Source: Tubulanus polymorphus
Lineage: Eukaryota > Nemertea > Palaeonemertea > Tubulaniformes > Tubulanidae
Assembly: GCF_964204645.1 (NCBI RefSeq)
Contig: NC_134035.1
Coordinates: 8,060,501 to 8,124,500 of the forward strand
DNA: 64,000 nt
Direction: 5' to 3'
Position numbers and translations under genes: made by a program
In this document: positions 21,701 to 32,397 of the stretch, piece by piece
Layout: each line of letters opens with the position of its first letter
How positions within the stretch are numbered: the first letter of the stretch is position 1
Notes under the pieces: model-generated
Database searches by the model: none
Told to the model about the DNA's origin: nothing
Seen by the model: the letters and a program-made list of their open reading frames with translations, nothing else

Positions 21701-24700
21701 TTTGAGCAGTTTCAATACCGGCAGACGGATAAGACGTATTACTCGAACTCGACTTAAACTTCTGCAATATACAATATACACCTCATAACATATATCAGTA
21801 GTAAATTTACTACCAGTACATTAACTTGTACAGCTAAATATTTTTTAAAAGCTAAATTTTCGTTTCCACAGACAAGTGACGGTCTATAATTCAATTGAGA
21901 TAACCCCATGGTTTGGCGTCTCGAATCAATCCTACGATCCGTTTTAGAAAGATTTTCAAAATAAAATTTTTGAAAACGGCTCATCGAATTGAATTGGTTC
22001 CTACTCGCTAAGTTTTTATTCAACGCTACTGAAGTGATTTTATTGTACTCTAATATTTATGGAATATTCAGACAGAAAAAAGTTACCTTCCATGTATCCT
22101 TGCTGATTTTAAGTGGTTGCATCCAGCCTTCTATAAATGGACAAACACAAAATTGTTATCACTAGTAAAAATACATTGAGAGCGATAAAACATTTTGTAC
22201 ATAGCCCTATTTGATAATTGTGACGTACTTAGTAAATGATGAAGCCGACTGATATCCACTTGGAAATCGTCTTTCAGCGCGAACTGCTGATATTTCGGCG
22301 GTATCGGTAATTTCAACGCCTCCAGATGTCCCATTACGAGATCATTCAACCACTGTACGTTCAACACGGGTATTCTCTTATCGCGAGCTTTATCGTACTT
22401 CGAACCAGACGGCCTGATTTAGAAGGAAAAATGCTACACGTTGACGGATGTTTTGGTATTTCCAAAATCCTTAGCATCCTTAGCACATGCACACACATAT
22501 CAAAATACATAAGATCTGAATCTAACAGTAGTCAAATACAGCTAAACTTGCTTGATCTGGATGAGTTTGATTCAGATTTCACGTTGGTTTGAGTAAAACA
22601 GTAGACAAATGATGACTCGAAACTTCATTGTTACTCTAGTATTTTACCGATCATCAACTCTAATAGACTTTTGAGCAACTAGCACGTCCTGATCGAGGGT
22701 AATTACTTCTTAGGACATCACGCCTAACTGTTTTAAAAAGTTTTTATTTCTCTAATTCTCAATCGCAGTTGAAGGTCATCATTATGCTTTTTTTAAATCC
22801 ACTGGGACCCAGTTTCACAGTCGTGAGTTAGAGTTAACTCTGAGTTTAAGTTAGTTCATTTTCAATGAGTTAACCCAGAGTCAAATATTAACTCAGAACT
22901 GTGGAACTGGGCTCTGAACATCATTCAGAGAGCTAATTTACTTATCAAATTCAATCTAAATGGAAATACCAATCTTTATAACGCCAAATTCGTAATCATG
23001 CCTTGTTTTTTATTGGTCTCAATAGCGGCATTATAAAGGAGTTTCTTTATGAATGATAGAACTTACTTTTTACAAATAAGAGCTGAATTCGTGGCAGTCA
23101 TATAACTAGTATACCTAGCACCGATGCATGATATCATGTATTTCAGCTGAATGCGTTCGGTTTCACTGAATTTTGATATAGCTATAATCTACAAACAAAA
23201 ATCATACATCACAAGTTTTTACAATGAATAGGGAGTTGATGTCAGTTTTTATTTTAAAAATTTTACATACCTGACTAGAACAAGGTTTATTCTGACCGTA
23301 TATGGATGGAAAATGCAACACGTGCCACGGTGGTTTCATACATTTCTGCGTAAGACAAGCGTTCAACCAATGCGCAGTTACAACCCTTTTACCATCGTTT
23401 ACAGCCTGTAATCGACAGTAGATCATACGAATATCAATACTTCAGTCTTTTCAATTGACTACTGACCATTTTCCCGTAGTCCATGTAACAGGGATGATAC
23501 ATTAGTACTGGAATTGCAAACTTTAATGCGGGATATTGACAATGGAGGATCCGTATCGTGAGAAGATACTCTCTATAATTGTATTAAGTGAGCCTTGTAA
23601 TTGTCAGCACACATGTAATGTATATGGCGCGTTAAACAGTCAGGAGACTTTTCAAACAGTCACTACTTCCGTCTTAGGCTTACTGATCATATAATCAACA
23701 AGATGCCCCAATTTGCCAACTTTCTCAATTTTCAATGCCCCCTTGCCATTCAAGGCCTTTAAAAAATTCTCTTCTTTCACTGCTATTCTCTGTGTTAACA
23801 CTTTCAGTGCTGACTGATCAATACCCTATAGTGCTGGAGATAATTTGAAAATTTTGGAAAAATTCCGCCCTAGTGTGTTGCACAACGGGAATACCACTAT
23901 AATGCGTCTACACTGCGGTGAGGTGTATCGTTAGTTACTAGTATTTCACTATGTTTGACACGTGCTGCCATCTTTCAATAGAGATAAAAACTAATTACTA
24001 ATTACACCAATACACCGCAGTGCGGTGTACTAACAAAATCATCACCGATTCATATACCGCAATGCACTGTATACGTACTGAAAGGGTTAAATGCCCTTAC
24101 CCTAATGTACAGTTTTATCGCTAGAAAACAGAGGAAGCCGTGTTCATCAGAATTGTTTTCAAGCGTAATGCTTACTCTTAAACATCGAAGCAGACGGCAT
24201 CGCGTACTCACCAGTTGATAGATATCGCTTTTCTGATTCGCGCAGAGAAGATGAGTAATTCTGTTCGAGTAAGACGCATCGACTTGGCCACCGTACTGAT
24301 CGATCACGGTCTTCCATACGTCGATTTCGTTTTTCTTAACGATGTGTTGATAGTCGGTGATGTAGAATACACATCCAAGTAAACATAGTTCAGGAGGAAC
24401 TGTAAACAAACCAGTCAAATATCAGGGCCGTCGGAACAGGATCAGAAGCAGCCCCACTATTTTGTTTAACAAAATTTTTTTCATAAGCACGCTGTACCGC
24501 GTAGCAGCTCGTCGTCCTCTGTACTAGGTGGTTGGCTCACGACTTCTCATGCTTCGGTGAATGAGACCGTGAAATGGCCCCAAAACGCATCTCCGTCGAT
24601 TGTATTTTCAAAACTTTTCTAGGGCAGGGCCCCCAGCCCCCTTCAGAAATAAGCCTCGTCACTGAAAAATTCCTTCTGACGGCTCTGAATATATACAATC

Positions 24701-27700
24701 TTCAATCTGTCCTCATTTTGGATTTTCGCTGTAATGGGTTACCAGCAGACGACAGACTGGCATAACAGTTACACTCCGCTCATTTCATAAAATCAGCTCA
24801 TTTCATAAAATCAGCTCATTTCATAAAATCAGCTCATTTCAATGGATTTTGAGGCTCCCAAATTGAAACGTTGTCAAACATGTTATCAAATAGCCATAAG
24901 ATTGATTCACAATCAGTGTATGGTATAGTTTTATTGGAAATTGATTTAGTAATGAGAACAAGAAAATTAACTTTAATAAATTATTTGACGCCTGCGAAAA
25001 AATGTAGAATTTCTGGGATAAGCTAATGTGGAATTGTAAATTTGAAATCGAAGTTTTAAGAAATTTCGGGAATTATGAGATTTGGCGATTGGGTAGATGA
25101 TACAGTCTTCGACTGGTCTAATTAAAAAAAAAATTGTCAACTTGTGACTTCGATTCACTTTTGCCTCTAAGCTGGTCTGCAACTTCATTGCTTCCATGGT
25201 TGAAGAAAGAGCTCTTCTGATGTCTGCTTCATCATGACTTTGAGCATATCGTGTAGCCAGCCAGGAGCTGTTCCTGGGGCCCGGTCTGGCTGTCACTTGA
25301 TATCCTAGACTTGAGTCTGGGTTGAAGTAGACATTGTCATTTAAATAACTTATTCATGTTATTCTGTATGAATTACCCGTGTGTCTTGTATTTTCTTGTT
25401 TTAAAATTTGTAAATGTATTGATTTTTGGAATTTTATCCCAGAATTTCAATGTAATAAGGATCAATAAAGTGTTGAATTTAATTGTCACCTTCATGCAAT
25501 CAGTGGACGCGGAGCCGTATATGACAGCTATGCTATTATAAATTGCTAATCTCATGAAACCTGCATACGTCTAATATCGAACATATTTTCTAAAACATTT
25601 GAATATTGAAATTATTTTACACGTTTTTATATAGACCGCTTGTAGCCGCCGATGAAATTCACACCGGCCCAACTCAGATCGTAGATAGCTTCGTCATTCC
25701 ACCGGCATCCCCATGTCAGGGTCTGACTTTTATATCAGACTTCCAAATCGTGTATACATCCGCCATTTAACCGAATAATCCGATTTACTTATCATTTCTA
25801 TTTATCCCTGCCGCTCCTGATATAATCATACATCCTTTACTATTACAATACGTCTTCTCATGATATTCAATGCGATATAACATTTCGACGTTCAAATAGA
25901 GGTCATTATATAATCACAGGAAGCCATTCTACATCTTAATCAATAATATTTTGCCAAATAGCTTGTATGTGTACACATAAACCTGTGACGTTTTGCACAT
26001 CGATTTACGGTTGTCGTTTGTAAAATGACGCTGAATGGTTATAATTGTTTAGGTTTCATAATGGTAACGTTTTATAGGGCGTCAAAAAATTGATGTTACC
26101 ACTAGGGAAGCTGGCAGACGCTCGCAGAATCGTCGCTTACCACAGTAGTGGTACCGGTACTCTACGGTAATTGTGCGCTTGATTTGAAACTGAACTCTGA
26201 ATCGGCTCAAGATTATAATAATGAAAATCTTTTTCAGAGAGTTCAATGACTTATTTTTACAGCCGACAGAAGGCATAATTATATACACTAAAAGGGAGGA
26301 ATGTAACAATTTTTCTGAGTTTTTTTGTGAGTATGACGCTCAAGGCAATAACTACCTGCCATTAGTTTTTCGGAGGGGTTTTAAACACAAATTAGATTAA
26401 TTTGACATGAAAACCATAGTGTAATTGAAAATGAACTAAATATGAATCCAATTTTGAGTGTGTTTATGATATTTTTAGAGTAATTCAGCCATAAAAGACG
26501 TTGTAAGTGTGCCTTGGCGGTAGTCAAGCTTGGATGCTAGTACTGTCCAAGGGATAAAAATTGTTCATGATGGATTTTCAGAGAGAAACGAAATAAATCA
26601 GGGTAAATACACGCACCTGTATCACTGGGGTCGTGTCCGTAATAGGTAGGTGTCAATTCAATATTTTGTCCTTGATTGAGTTGTTGGCCAGCCATCAACT
26701 GTTGTTTTCTTTGGCTCAAAGAAGCCAACAGATCTTTCACCTAAACAAAAAAAATTTCCGCAACATAAGCAAGGAATTCAAAACAGCTTTAACAAATTTT
26801 TGTCTCTTGAGAGATTGATCCTGGAATGAGTGAAGTTCGACCATATTTCAAATCCCAATCATCTATATAACTAACCTAAGGCCCCGATCATTTCAGGGTT
26901 TAACCAAAATTAATGAACCTTTCGAATGTGCTCTTCCGGACAGAGGACCTGGCTAATTACTCTCCAATTGGTTTCTTATTTATTTGTAAGCTTCCGTCAA
27001 TTTAGTGACATCTGCCGGACAAAAACCTCACATAAATGGAGCCTTCAGTAAGCACGATCGAAAGGGACCTAGTTTGTTTGAGGAACTCAATTCATTCAGG
27101 CCATGTTACAATGCAATAATATCTATACCTTTTCAGTTCCCGATCGTATCGGAGACTTCGGTGGTTGTCCGCTGTTTATGATATTACGTAAAGCCGCTTT
27201 CGGAATTTCACTAATCGGCATCGGAATACCGGGAATCTGCATCATTGGTTTACTGGTCATATCCGTCATTCTCACCGCTCCGCCAGCCTGTGATGATATT
27301 AACAATCCTTTATTACCGGGGAAGGTATATAACAGACATACTACTATATCGCATCTATCCTGTAGTGCGATGTATCACCGATAGTTTGCTATATTGTATT
27401 TACCCCACAGTGCAGAGTACTAAAACGATGAACAACTATATCGCATGTCTACTGCATAGTATATAGCGGATGCACCTTTATGTCGAGCCATTCCTGTGGT
27501 GCAATGTATCATGGATGTTCTGTTATATTGTATTTACCCCACAGTGCAGTGCACTAAAACGATGAACCACTATATTGCATGTCTACTGCATAGTATATAG
27601 CGGATACACCTTTATATCGAGTCTATCCTGTGGTGCGATGTATCATGGATGTTCTGCTATATTGTATTTACCCTACAGTGCAGTTTACTAAAACAATGTA

Positions 27701-30583
27701 CCACTATATTGCATGTTCCCTGTAGTGTAGTATGTAATGGATGCACATAAATATTGCGTCTACCCTGCAGTACTGCGTGTAACGGACAAACAGCTAGATT
27801 GCTTTATATACACAGGTGTACTGCTATATGTCCACCCACGAATACGGTGCATCCTTAGTTACTATCATTTCCATGTTTCAAGAGGTGCTGCCATCTTTCA
27901 ATGGAGATTTAACTTATCTACGCGTAAAATTGGGCGAGTGGATTATACAATGCATAGGAAGATAGATAGTTAAAAGGGTTTAACAAACTCTGGAATGTTC
28001 TATCGAAGTAGATCTCTCGTACCTGCATTCTATTGCTGACCATTTTCGCCAACGCAACCTTAGCGCCGGCCTGCGGACTCTCCTCGATATCGAAGACACC
28101 AGATACATTAATAGAATCGTCGGTTATTTCCATAGGAACGGTTAATGATACGTCAGCTGCAGCCGGTGCGGGTGGTTTCGGTTTTTCGAGTATCAATAGT
28201 TTCGGATGGTATTCACGTTCGGATTTGCGTGTTTGCGATTTGACGCAGTCGTGCGCCCAATCTATCGTCACTATTCTTATTGCACTTTCTCCCAGTTTCA
28301 TAGCGTGATCGTACTTTGCCTGTGAAAGAGAAACAACAATTCTAACCGGAATATCATAGGTTTAAATCTTTAAGCAAACATTCTTAACCCTTTCAGTGTC
28401 GACTAATTAATACCATATAGTGCTGGAGATAATTTGAATTTTTTTTTAAAATTCCACCCTAGCGTGTTGAATAACGGGAAACCACTATAGTGCGTCTACA
28501 CCGTGGCGCAATGTATTGTTAGTTACTAGTATTTCACTATGTTTGACAGGTGCTGCCATTTTTCAAGAGAGATAATTACTAATTACATCAATACACCGCA
28601 GTGCGGTGTACAAGCAATATCTATCACTGATTTATACACTGCACTGCGGTGTAGACGCACTGAAAGGGTTAAAGCCCTACTTTGGACACAATTCACAAGA
28701 CATTTCGTACACTAATACCCTTACTTGAACGGATACGTTAAAGACATAGATCGAAACCGTTTGATTATTTGCAAATTAGCAATGTCAACATATTTTCCAG
28801 ACATTACCCTGATTTAGCTTCATTCAATTCCCTGATTTTTTTTAAGAAAAGAATATTCCCCGACTTCTGGATTAGTGGCGTAGTGGCGACTTTGCAAATG
28901 CTGCTAGAATCAATAAACCCAATGCTATTTGATATAAGTTGATCGAACCGGCTTCAATATTGATTCCGTTTGTATCTTACCCCGGAAGGTTTATTGCAGA
29001 ATAAATGAGTGACGGTCTTGTTGAATTTTCGCGTACAGACACCACCGTGATAGTTCACCATCGCCCACAATGTTTTATAATCAGCCAGCGCGATCTGTGA
29101 CGCACAAACGACCAGACCGGAGAACAGACGATACTTCTCTAAATTAAACGCTTCTAATCTGTATTCATCGAATCAAGGATTGAATAATTCGCAGGACTCT
29201 AAGGCTGGACCATGGGTCCAGTAGGATCAACTGAATACAGTACCTTTGAGCATAAAATTGTTAATTTAATGTAATAAAGATGAAATTCTTGGTGCACAAG
29301 TGTGGTAAGCACGTTGTACTTGATGATATTCGTGGTGATGGGTTTTTCCCATGAATCACTAGCACATGGCAGGTTCATTCTACACAAATTGAACTTGGAG
29401 GCTGAAGGGCTCTCCCAGTGATGTCATCATCAAGGAACTAGGTCACGAGTTGATTAGTAGAATGGGTAATAAATGCTCCATTGAAATTTTGCAAATTTTC
29501 TCCTAATACTTTCAAATGGCTTAGAGCTGATTGATGAAACTCTCCATACTGATTCTAACACCGATTTCCCTCCGAAAGACAAGATATCAGTCGTGTATAT
29601 CCATCGGTTACAATTAGTGCCACCAAGAGTTTACGGAAAGTTACTCTCAGAACCATTCTATAAGCATCCTAAAAACTCATACCTTGTTTCTCATTTCTGC
29701 TGTCTATATACCCTGTCTACATAATGAAACATGACATCATCTTTGTTAAGCCAAAATGTAAAATTTTGTTTAACGCCAACTACAACGCCAGTTTCGTTCA
29801 AAGTTCTTGGGCACATTGTTCAAAAACTCTATTCTTTGAACCATATGTTGATCATTTCTGTCGACTAAGAAGAAAATGATTACTGCACTGAAAAGTGATA
29901 TAAGATGAAATGGTGCACAATCAACGTATCATTTCCTTACTGTAAACTTACATAGGCCTATATAGATTAGACCTCACTAGTCACAACTCGGGCCTATTAA
30001 GTTCTTAATGAAATACTTTCAAAGGATACGGCAATATACAGCCACATTTCAATGACTGTGTCACCCACTTCGACTGAAAGAAAATATTAAGTATTAACTG
30101 TTGTACTGTGATGCTGTTTTTTTTTAACGGATGAAGGAATATTAAGTGTCTCCTTATTACCGATACGACGGGTAACTCAAATAAGTCAACGGCTTCTGCG
30201 TATTCGTCCTGTTCGATATCATCGCAGATGACATGCGTCACCATTTCTGTCAGGTAGCTATCTTTCGTCGCACCATTGTCGTTCAGCAATTCTTCAATCT
30301 GAAATTGCAGAAAAAAAAACACCGATTGATGCAATTCTGTTCCCTCATTGGAGAGCCTTAACAAATACAGCCCACGCAGAGTACGACACTTGAGTGTCTT
30401 AAAAAGGAGTACATGAAGTTTTGACAGCTTGTTTGTTTGTAATACTGCTGGCGCCATCTATCGAAAGCTTTGAGAATTAAAAATTCTGCGTTGACGTTGT
30501 ACACTTACTTTATCGTCGATATTTCCGATTAATAAATAATTAACGCCCTCAAAAACGGGTTTTGCAACCTCTGTCGATGTCAT
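18783..30583 (-). CDS. PAXIP1: PAX-interacting protein 1 (PTIP), six-BRCT protein
   Basis: Eighteen coding exons join in phase, 841 residues: 30583-30509, 30298-30161, 30073-30030, 29158-28981, 28319-28023, 27287-27129, 26740-26617, 24399-24212, 23405-23271, 23188-23067, 22413-22229, 22130-22087, 21761-21637, 21085-20953, 20524-20356, 19992-19757, 19665-19590, 18880-18783. BRCT1 and 2 are about 9-180 (VTHVICDD, WVTQSLKCGCILP, TVTHLFCN, TIDWAHDCV). A linker follows at 185-338. BRCT3 and 4 are about 343-540 (LLGCVFYITDY, ITHLLCANQ, VTAHWLNACL, VLNVQWLNDL). BRCT5 and 6 are about 625-841 (THLVANELVRTCKFLTAISV, FYITPS, YNAEFVLTGVL). PTIP recruits MLL3/4 H3K4 methyltransferase and acts with 53BP1 at DNA breaks. 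The long poly-Gln stretch of the vertebrate protein is absent (a short QQ-rich segment lies near 310-320), which explains the length. In exon 3 the donor was chosen at CC|GTATCC because it restores frame and aligns without a gap. Confidence 0.95.
18930..19060 (+). mobile_element. Penelope-like fragment with hammerhead core
   Basis: CTGATGA (18976-18982), a short stem II (AGCT / AGCT around GTTAGTCGAT) and GAAAC (19002-19006) form a hammerhead-type core on the plus strand, with CCAC before and GTGG after that could pair as stem I. No clear NUH triplet sits at the expected place, so activity is doubtful. It lies in the last PAXIP1 intron, antisense to the gene. Confidence 0.45.
19102..19395 (+). 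mobile_element. piggyBac-like MITE, copy 1
   Basis: This element is flanked by TTAA, with termini CCCTTTCAGTGC / GCACTGAAAGGG-like. It is about 290 bp and non-coding. It carries the family's two palindromes, ACACCGCAGTGCGGTGT and its G/C-centre variant, near the right end. It lies in the last PAXIP1 intron. It is the reference copy for the copies at 23795, 28384, 33777, 39190, 41104 and 56582. Confidence 0.85.
20356..20524 (-). other. PAXIP1: PAXIP1 exon 15 (BRCT5 core)
   Basis: It is listed separately because its upstream open frames are misleading. The exon reads KVEKLGGSITNKAKCPTHLV and continues to GEFIG, ending G|GTGTGT. It joins in phase to exon 16 at 19992. The THLVA and TAISVVRHIV blocks match the BRCT5 core of vertebrate PTIP almost residue by residue. 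Confidence 0.9.
21202..21616. mobile_element. 415-bp pogo/Tigger-like element
   Basis: The left end is TACAATCAACTCTCGATAAT. The right end, read on the other strand, is TACAGTCAACTCTGGTTAAT. These are inverted termini with TA borders of the pogo/Tigger type. The right end stops 20 bp from PAXIP1 exon 13, just past its donor (21631-21636). A hAT-like fragment (TTCCCTGAG...GGCCACC) is nested near its right end. Confidence 0.6.
22804..22914. mobile_element. Palindromic MITE of the GACCCAGTTYCACAGT family, copy 1
   Basis: The termini GGGACCCAGTTTCACAGT and CAGAACTGTGGAACTGGGCT are inverted repeats. The interior is a larger palindrome of GAGTTAACTC-type blocks. It is about 110 bp. Sister copies are at 32921-33035 and, more decayed, near 15900-16005, 20106-20190, 35455-35550 and 61180-61281. 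It is in a PAXIP1 intron. Confidence 0.7.
23795..24090 (+). mobile_element. piggyBac-like MITE, copy 2
   Basis: TTAA lies at both ends (23795-23798 and 24087-24090). The left terminus reads CACTTTCAGTGC (one change from the family) and the right CTGAAAGGG. The internal palindrome ACACCGCAGTGCGGTGT is intact, and the second copy is decayed. It lies in the PAXIP1 intron between exons 9 and 8. Confidence 0.85.
24779..24842. repeat. Short tandem repeat, about 18-bp unit
   Basis: The unit GCTCATTTCATAAAATCA recurs three times, followed by a partial fourth (GCTCATTTCA). It is in the PAXIP1 intron between exons 8 and 7. No function is suggested. Confidence 0.8.
27325..27965. repeat. Tandemly amplified derivative of the piggyBac-like MITE
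   Basis: A unit of about 134 bp (marked by TTGCATGT... at 27575 and 27709 and TCGCATGT at 27441) repeats about three times with partial units at the sides. Each unit carries decayed forms of the MITE palindrome (CCCCACAGTGCAGTGCACT and similar). The block ends in a clear MITE core (GTGCTGCCATCTTTCAATGG at about 27886-27905) and a decayed terminus near 27970-27982. It starts about 35 bp from the acceptor of PAXIP1 exon 6. Confidence 0.65.
28384..28672 (+). mobile_element. piggyBac-like MITE, copy 3
   Basis: TTAA lies at 28384-28387 and 28669-28672. The termini are CCCTTTCAGTG and CACTGAAAGGG. Both internal palindromes are present, one with minor decay. It lies in the PAXIP1 intron between exons 5 and 4, about 65 bp from exon 5. 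Confidence 0.88.
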
Positions 30584-32397
30584 AGTTTACGTTTCCTCTA
30601 AAACTTGCACCATCGACACTTGCATAGATCCGTATATAGTAATAATAGTACGAAGGGAAACTCCACAGAATGGATTCGCGCGATTGCGGGATGTTCAACG
30701 CGGCTCTAAAATCTCCAATGCCACACCAGAGCAGAGGAACAATAAATCTCGAATATGAAACGTCTTCTTGTGAAAATTACTCGAAAGTCAAATGCTTAAA
30801 AAATTTCGTCTTTTACGTTTAGCTGTGTACTCAAACCAGGTTTAGACCTGCTTGTTTTTGGAGATTTTTTTTTGTAAAAAAAATAATTTGTCGTAAAATT
30901 TGTGCCGTAAAGCGATCCGTATTTACGGTGGCCATTTTTGTTTGCACCAGTTCAGCATCTTTTCTCAGAAGAAGGGACTCTTAGTTGTTTTCGGTGCGGC
31001 TTAATGGATTGATTGTTGCTCTCTGGTGATCGGAATTTTATTCACCTCAGTAAGTGATCACCCAGCCCGATTTATGTTGAGGTTCCTATCTGGGTTTAAG
31101 CGTAGTTTTTTAATCGGCGCGCGAAGGTTCGATTGAGTCAGTCACCGAGTCAGTCAGACAGTTTAGTTTAGAGAGAGACACCATAACCACTAATCAAGTC
31201 CAAGCACTCGCCGATGGGCTTGAGATACATTTCCTGGTTATTCGGCAATAAATCAGAGAAAAACGTCTTGCTACTGATACGTTTAAAAAGATAATGACAC
31301 ACACAGCGACCTCACAAAACACTAACCTGCTAACAAACTTTGGTTTTTAATGTACTAAAATTTAAACATACTTGTGATATTACAGTTATATATCCTATTA
31401 TTCCATCCGACAGTGAGACACTGTCAATTTGTGACACTGATTTGCGTGAGTTAGGAAATTCAAGTAAACTATTGAAGTTAGCGAAGAGCGTCTCACCCCG
31501 ACTAATTAGACCATCGAGACTAATCCTAGACCCCAACCCTTGTCTTATCCCTAAACCTAATATAGCGTAGTAATCACTTTATTCTTATTTTCATCAGTAT
31601 TAGAAGGGGCAAAATAGTGTTAACTTGAAATATGCCACGTCAGCGAAATATCAACTTCCATTTAAAAACTGTTTTAGGCTATAGGGTTATGGTTTGATTT
31701 AGGAGTAAACGAGTCAAGCACATAGCCTGTAAACTGTTCTGAATGCTATCAATGCATTGAAGCAGGTGGCAGCAGGTGCTGGTGTGCTGTATTAATAATT
31801 TCTTTCGGTAACAAGTGAAAATACCCTGCGGTAAATATCCCCCCAGTAAAAATACCCCCAAATTTGATTGCGCAGCAAAATTCAAAATAAAATACTCCAA
31901 TATCCTTACGTTGAAAAACTTTTATAGTTTTCAAATTTTCCGTAGTGTTTTTCACAATATATTACCTCGGATAATCTGTGACTTTTACCAAGCTACGTGC
32001 ATAAAAATGACATTATTCTAAATTTCTATGAAGAAATCTAGTTCAAAAGTAATAGTAAATACTATGTAGGCCTACACTAAATATTGTTGTAGGGTAACTC
32101 ACTGTAATTTCGGAAGACCACGTAATTTCGAAAATCATCCGTCAAAACAGCGCATCCGAAAATACCTTCCGAAATTACGTGGAGTTACCCTAAAAAGTAT
32201 CATCTGTTTTCATTTAGGTTTCATGCTTAAGTTTGATTTAAAACTGAACTTAGGGGGGGGGGCAATTTTACCAGGTGGGGTTTTAACCCAGAGGAATGTT
32301 TACCGAGAAGGGATTATTACCTGACATTCATTTCTTTCCATTCTCTCCTTTTGTAGATCGTTACTAGACGAGAATCAGCGTGGAGTATAAAACTCGT
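30584..32397. promoter_or_regulatory. Shared upstream region of PAXIP1 and DCAF7
   Basis: The two ATGs are 1.8 kb apart on opposite strands. A DCAF7 5' UTR exon probably ends at 31049 (CTCA|GTAAGT) and joins to the acceptor TTTTGTAG at 32349-32356, 41 bp before the ATG. If so, the two transcription starts lie within about 450 bp (30600-31050), as in a bidirectional promoter. No TATA box was seen. An E2F-like GGCGCGCGAA is at about 31118. The rest is AT-rich, with a MITE at 32090-32192. Confidence 0.5.
32090..32192. mobile_element. 103-bp MITE with TAGGGTAACTC termini
   Basis: TAGGGTAACTC at the left and GAGTTACCCTA at the right are exact inverted repeats. A further inner pair, GTAATTTCGGAAG / CTTCCGAAATTAC, extends the palindrome. 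TA borders suggest a Tc1/mariner-type mover. It lies in the presumed DCAF7 5' UTR intron. Confidence 0.7.

Noticed and set aside
24779-24842. CRISPR-like direct repeats
   Set aside because: The units are contiguous with no spacers and the genome is eukaryotic.
24973-25296. A 107-codon minus-strand frame in a PAXIP1 intron
   Set aside because: It has no domain and no phase-compatible splice sites with the flanking PAXIP1 exons, and the neighbouring exons already join without it.
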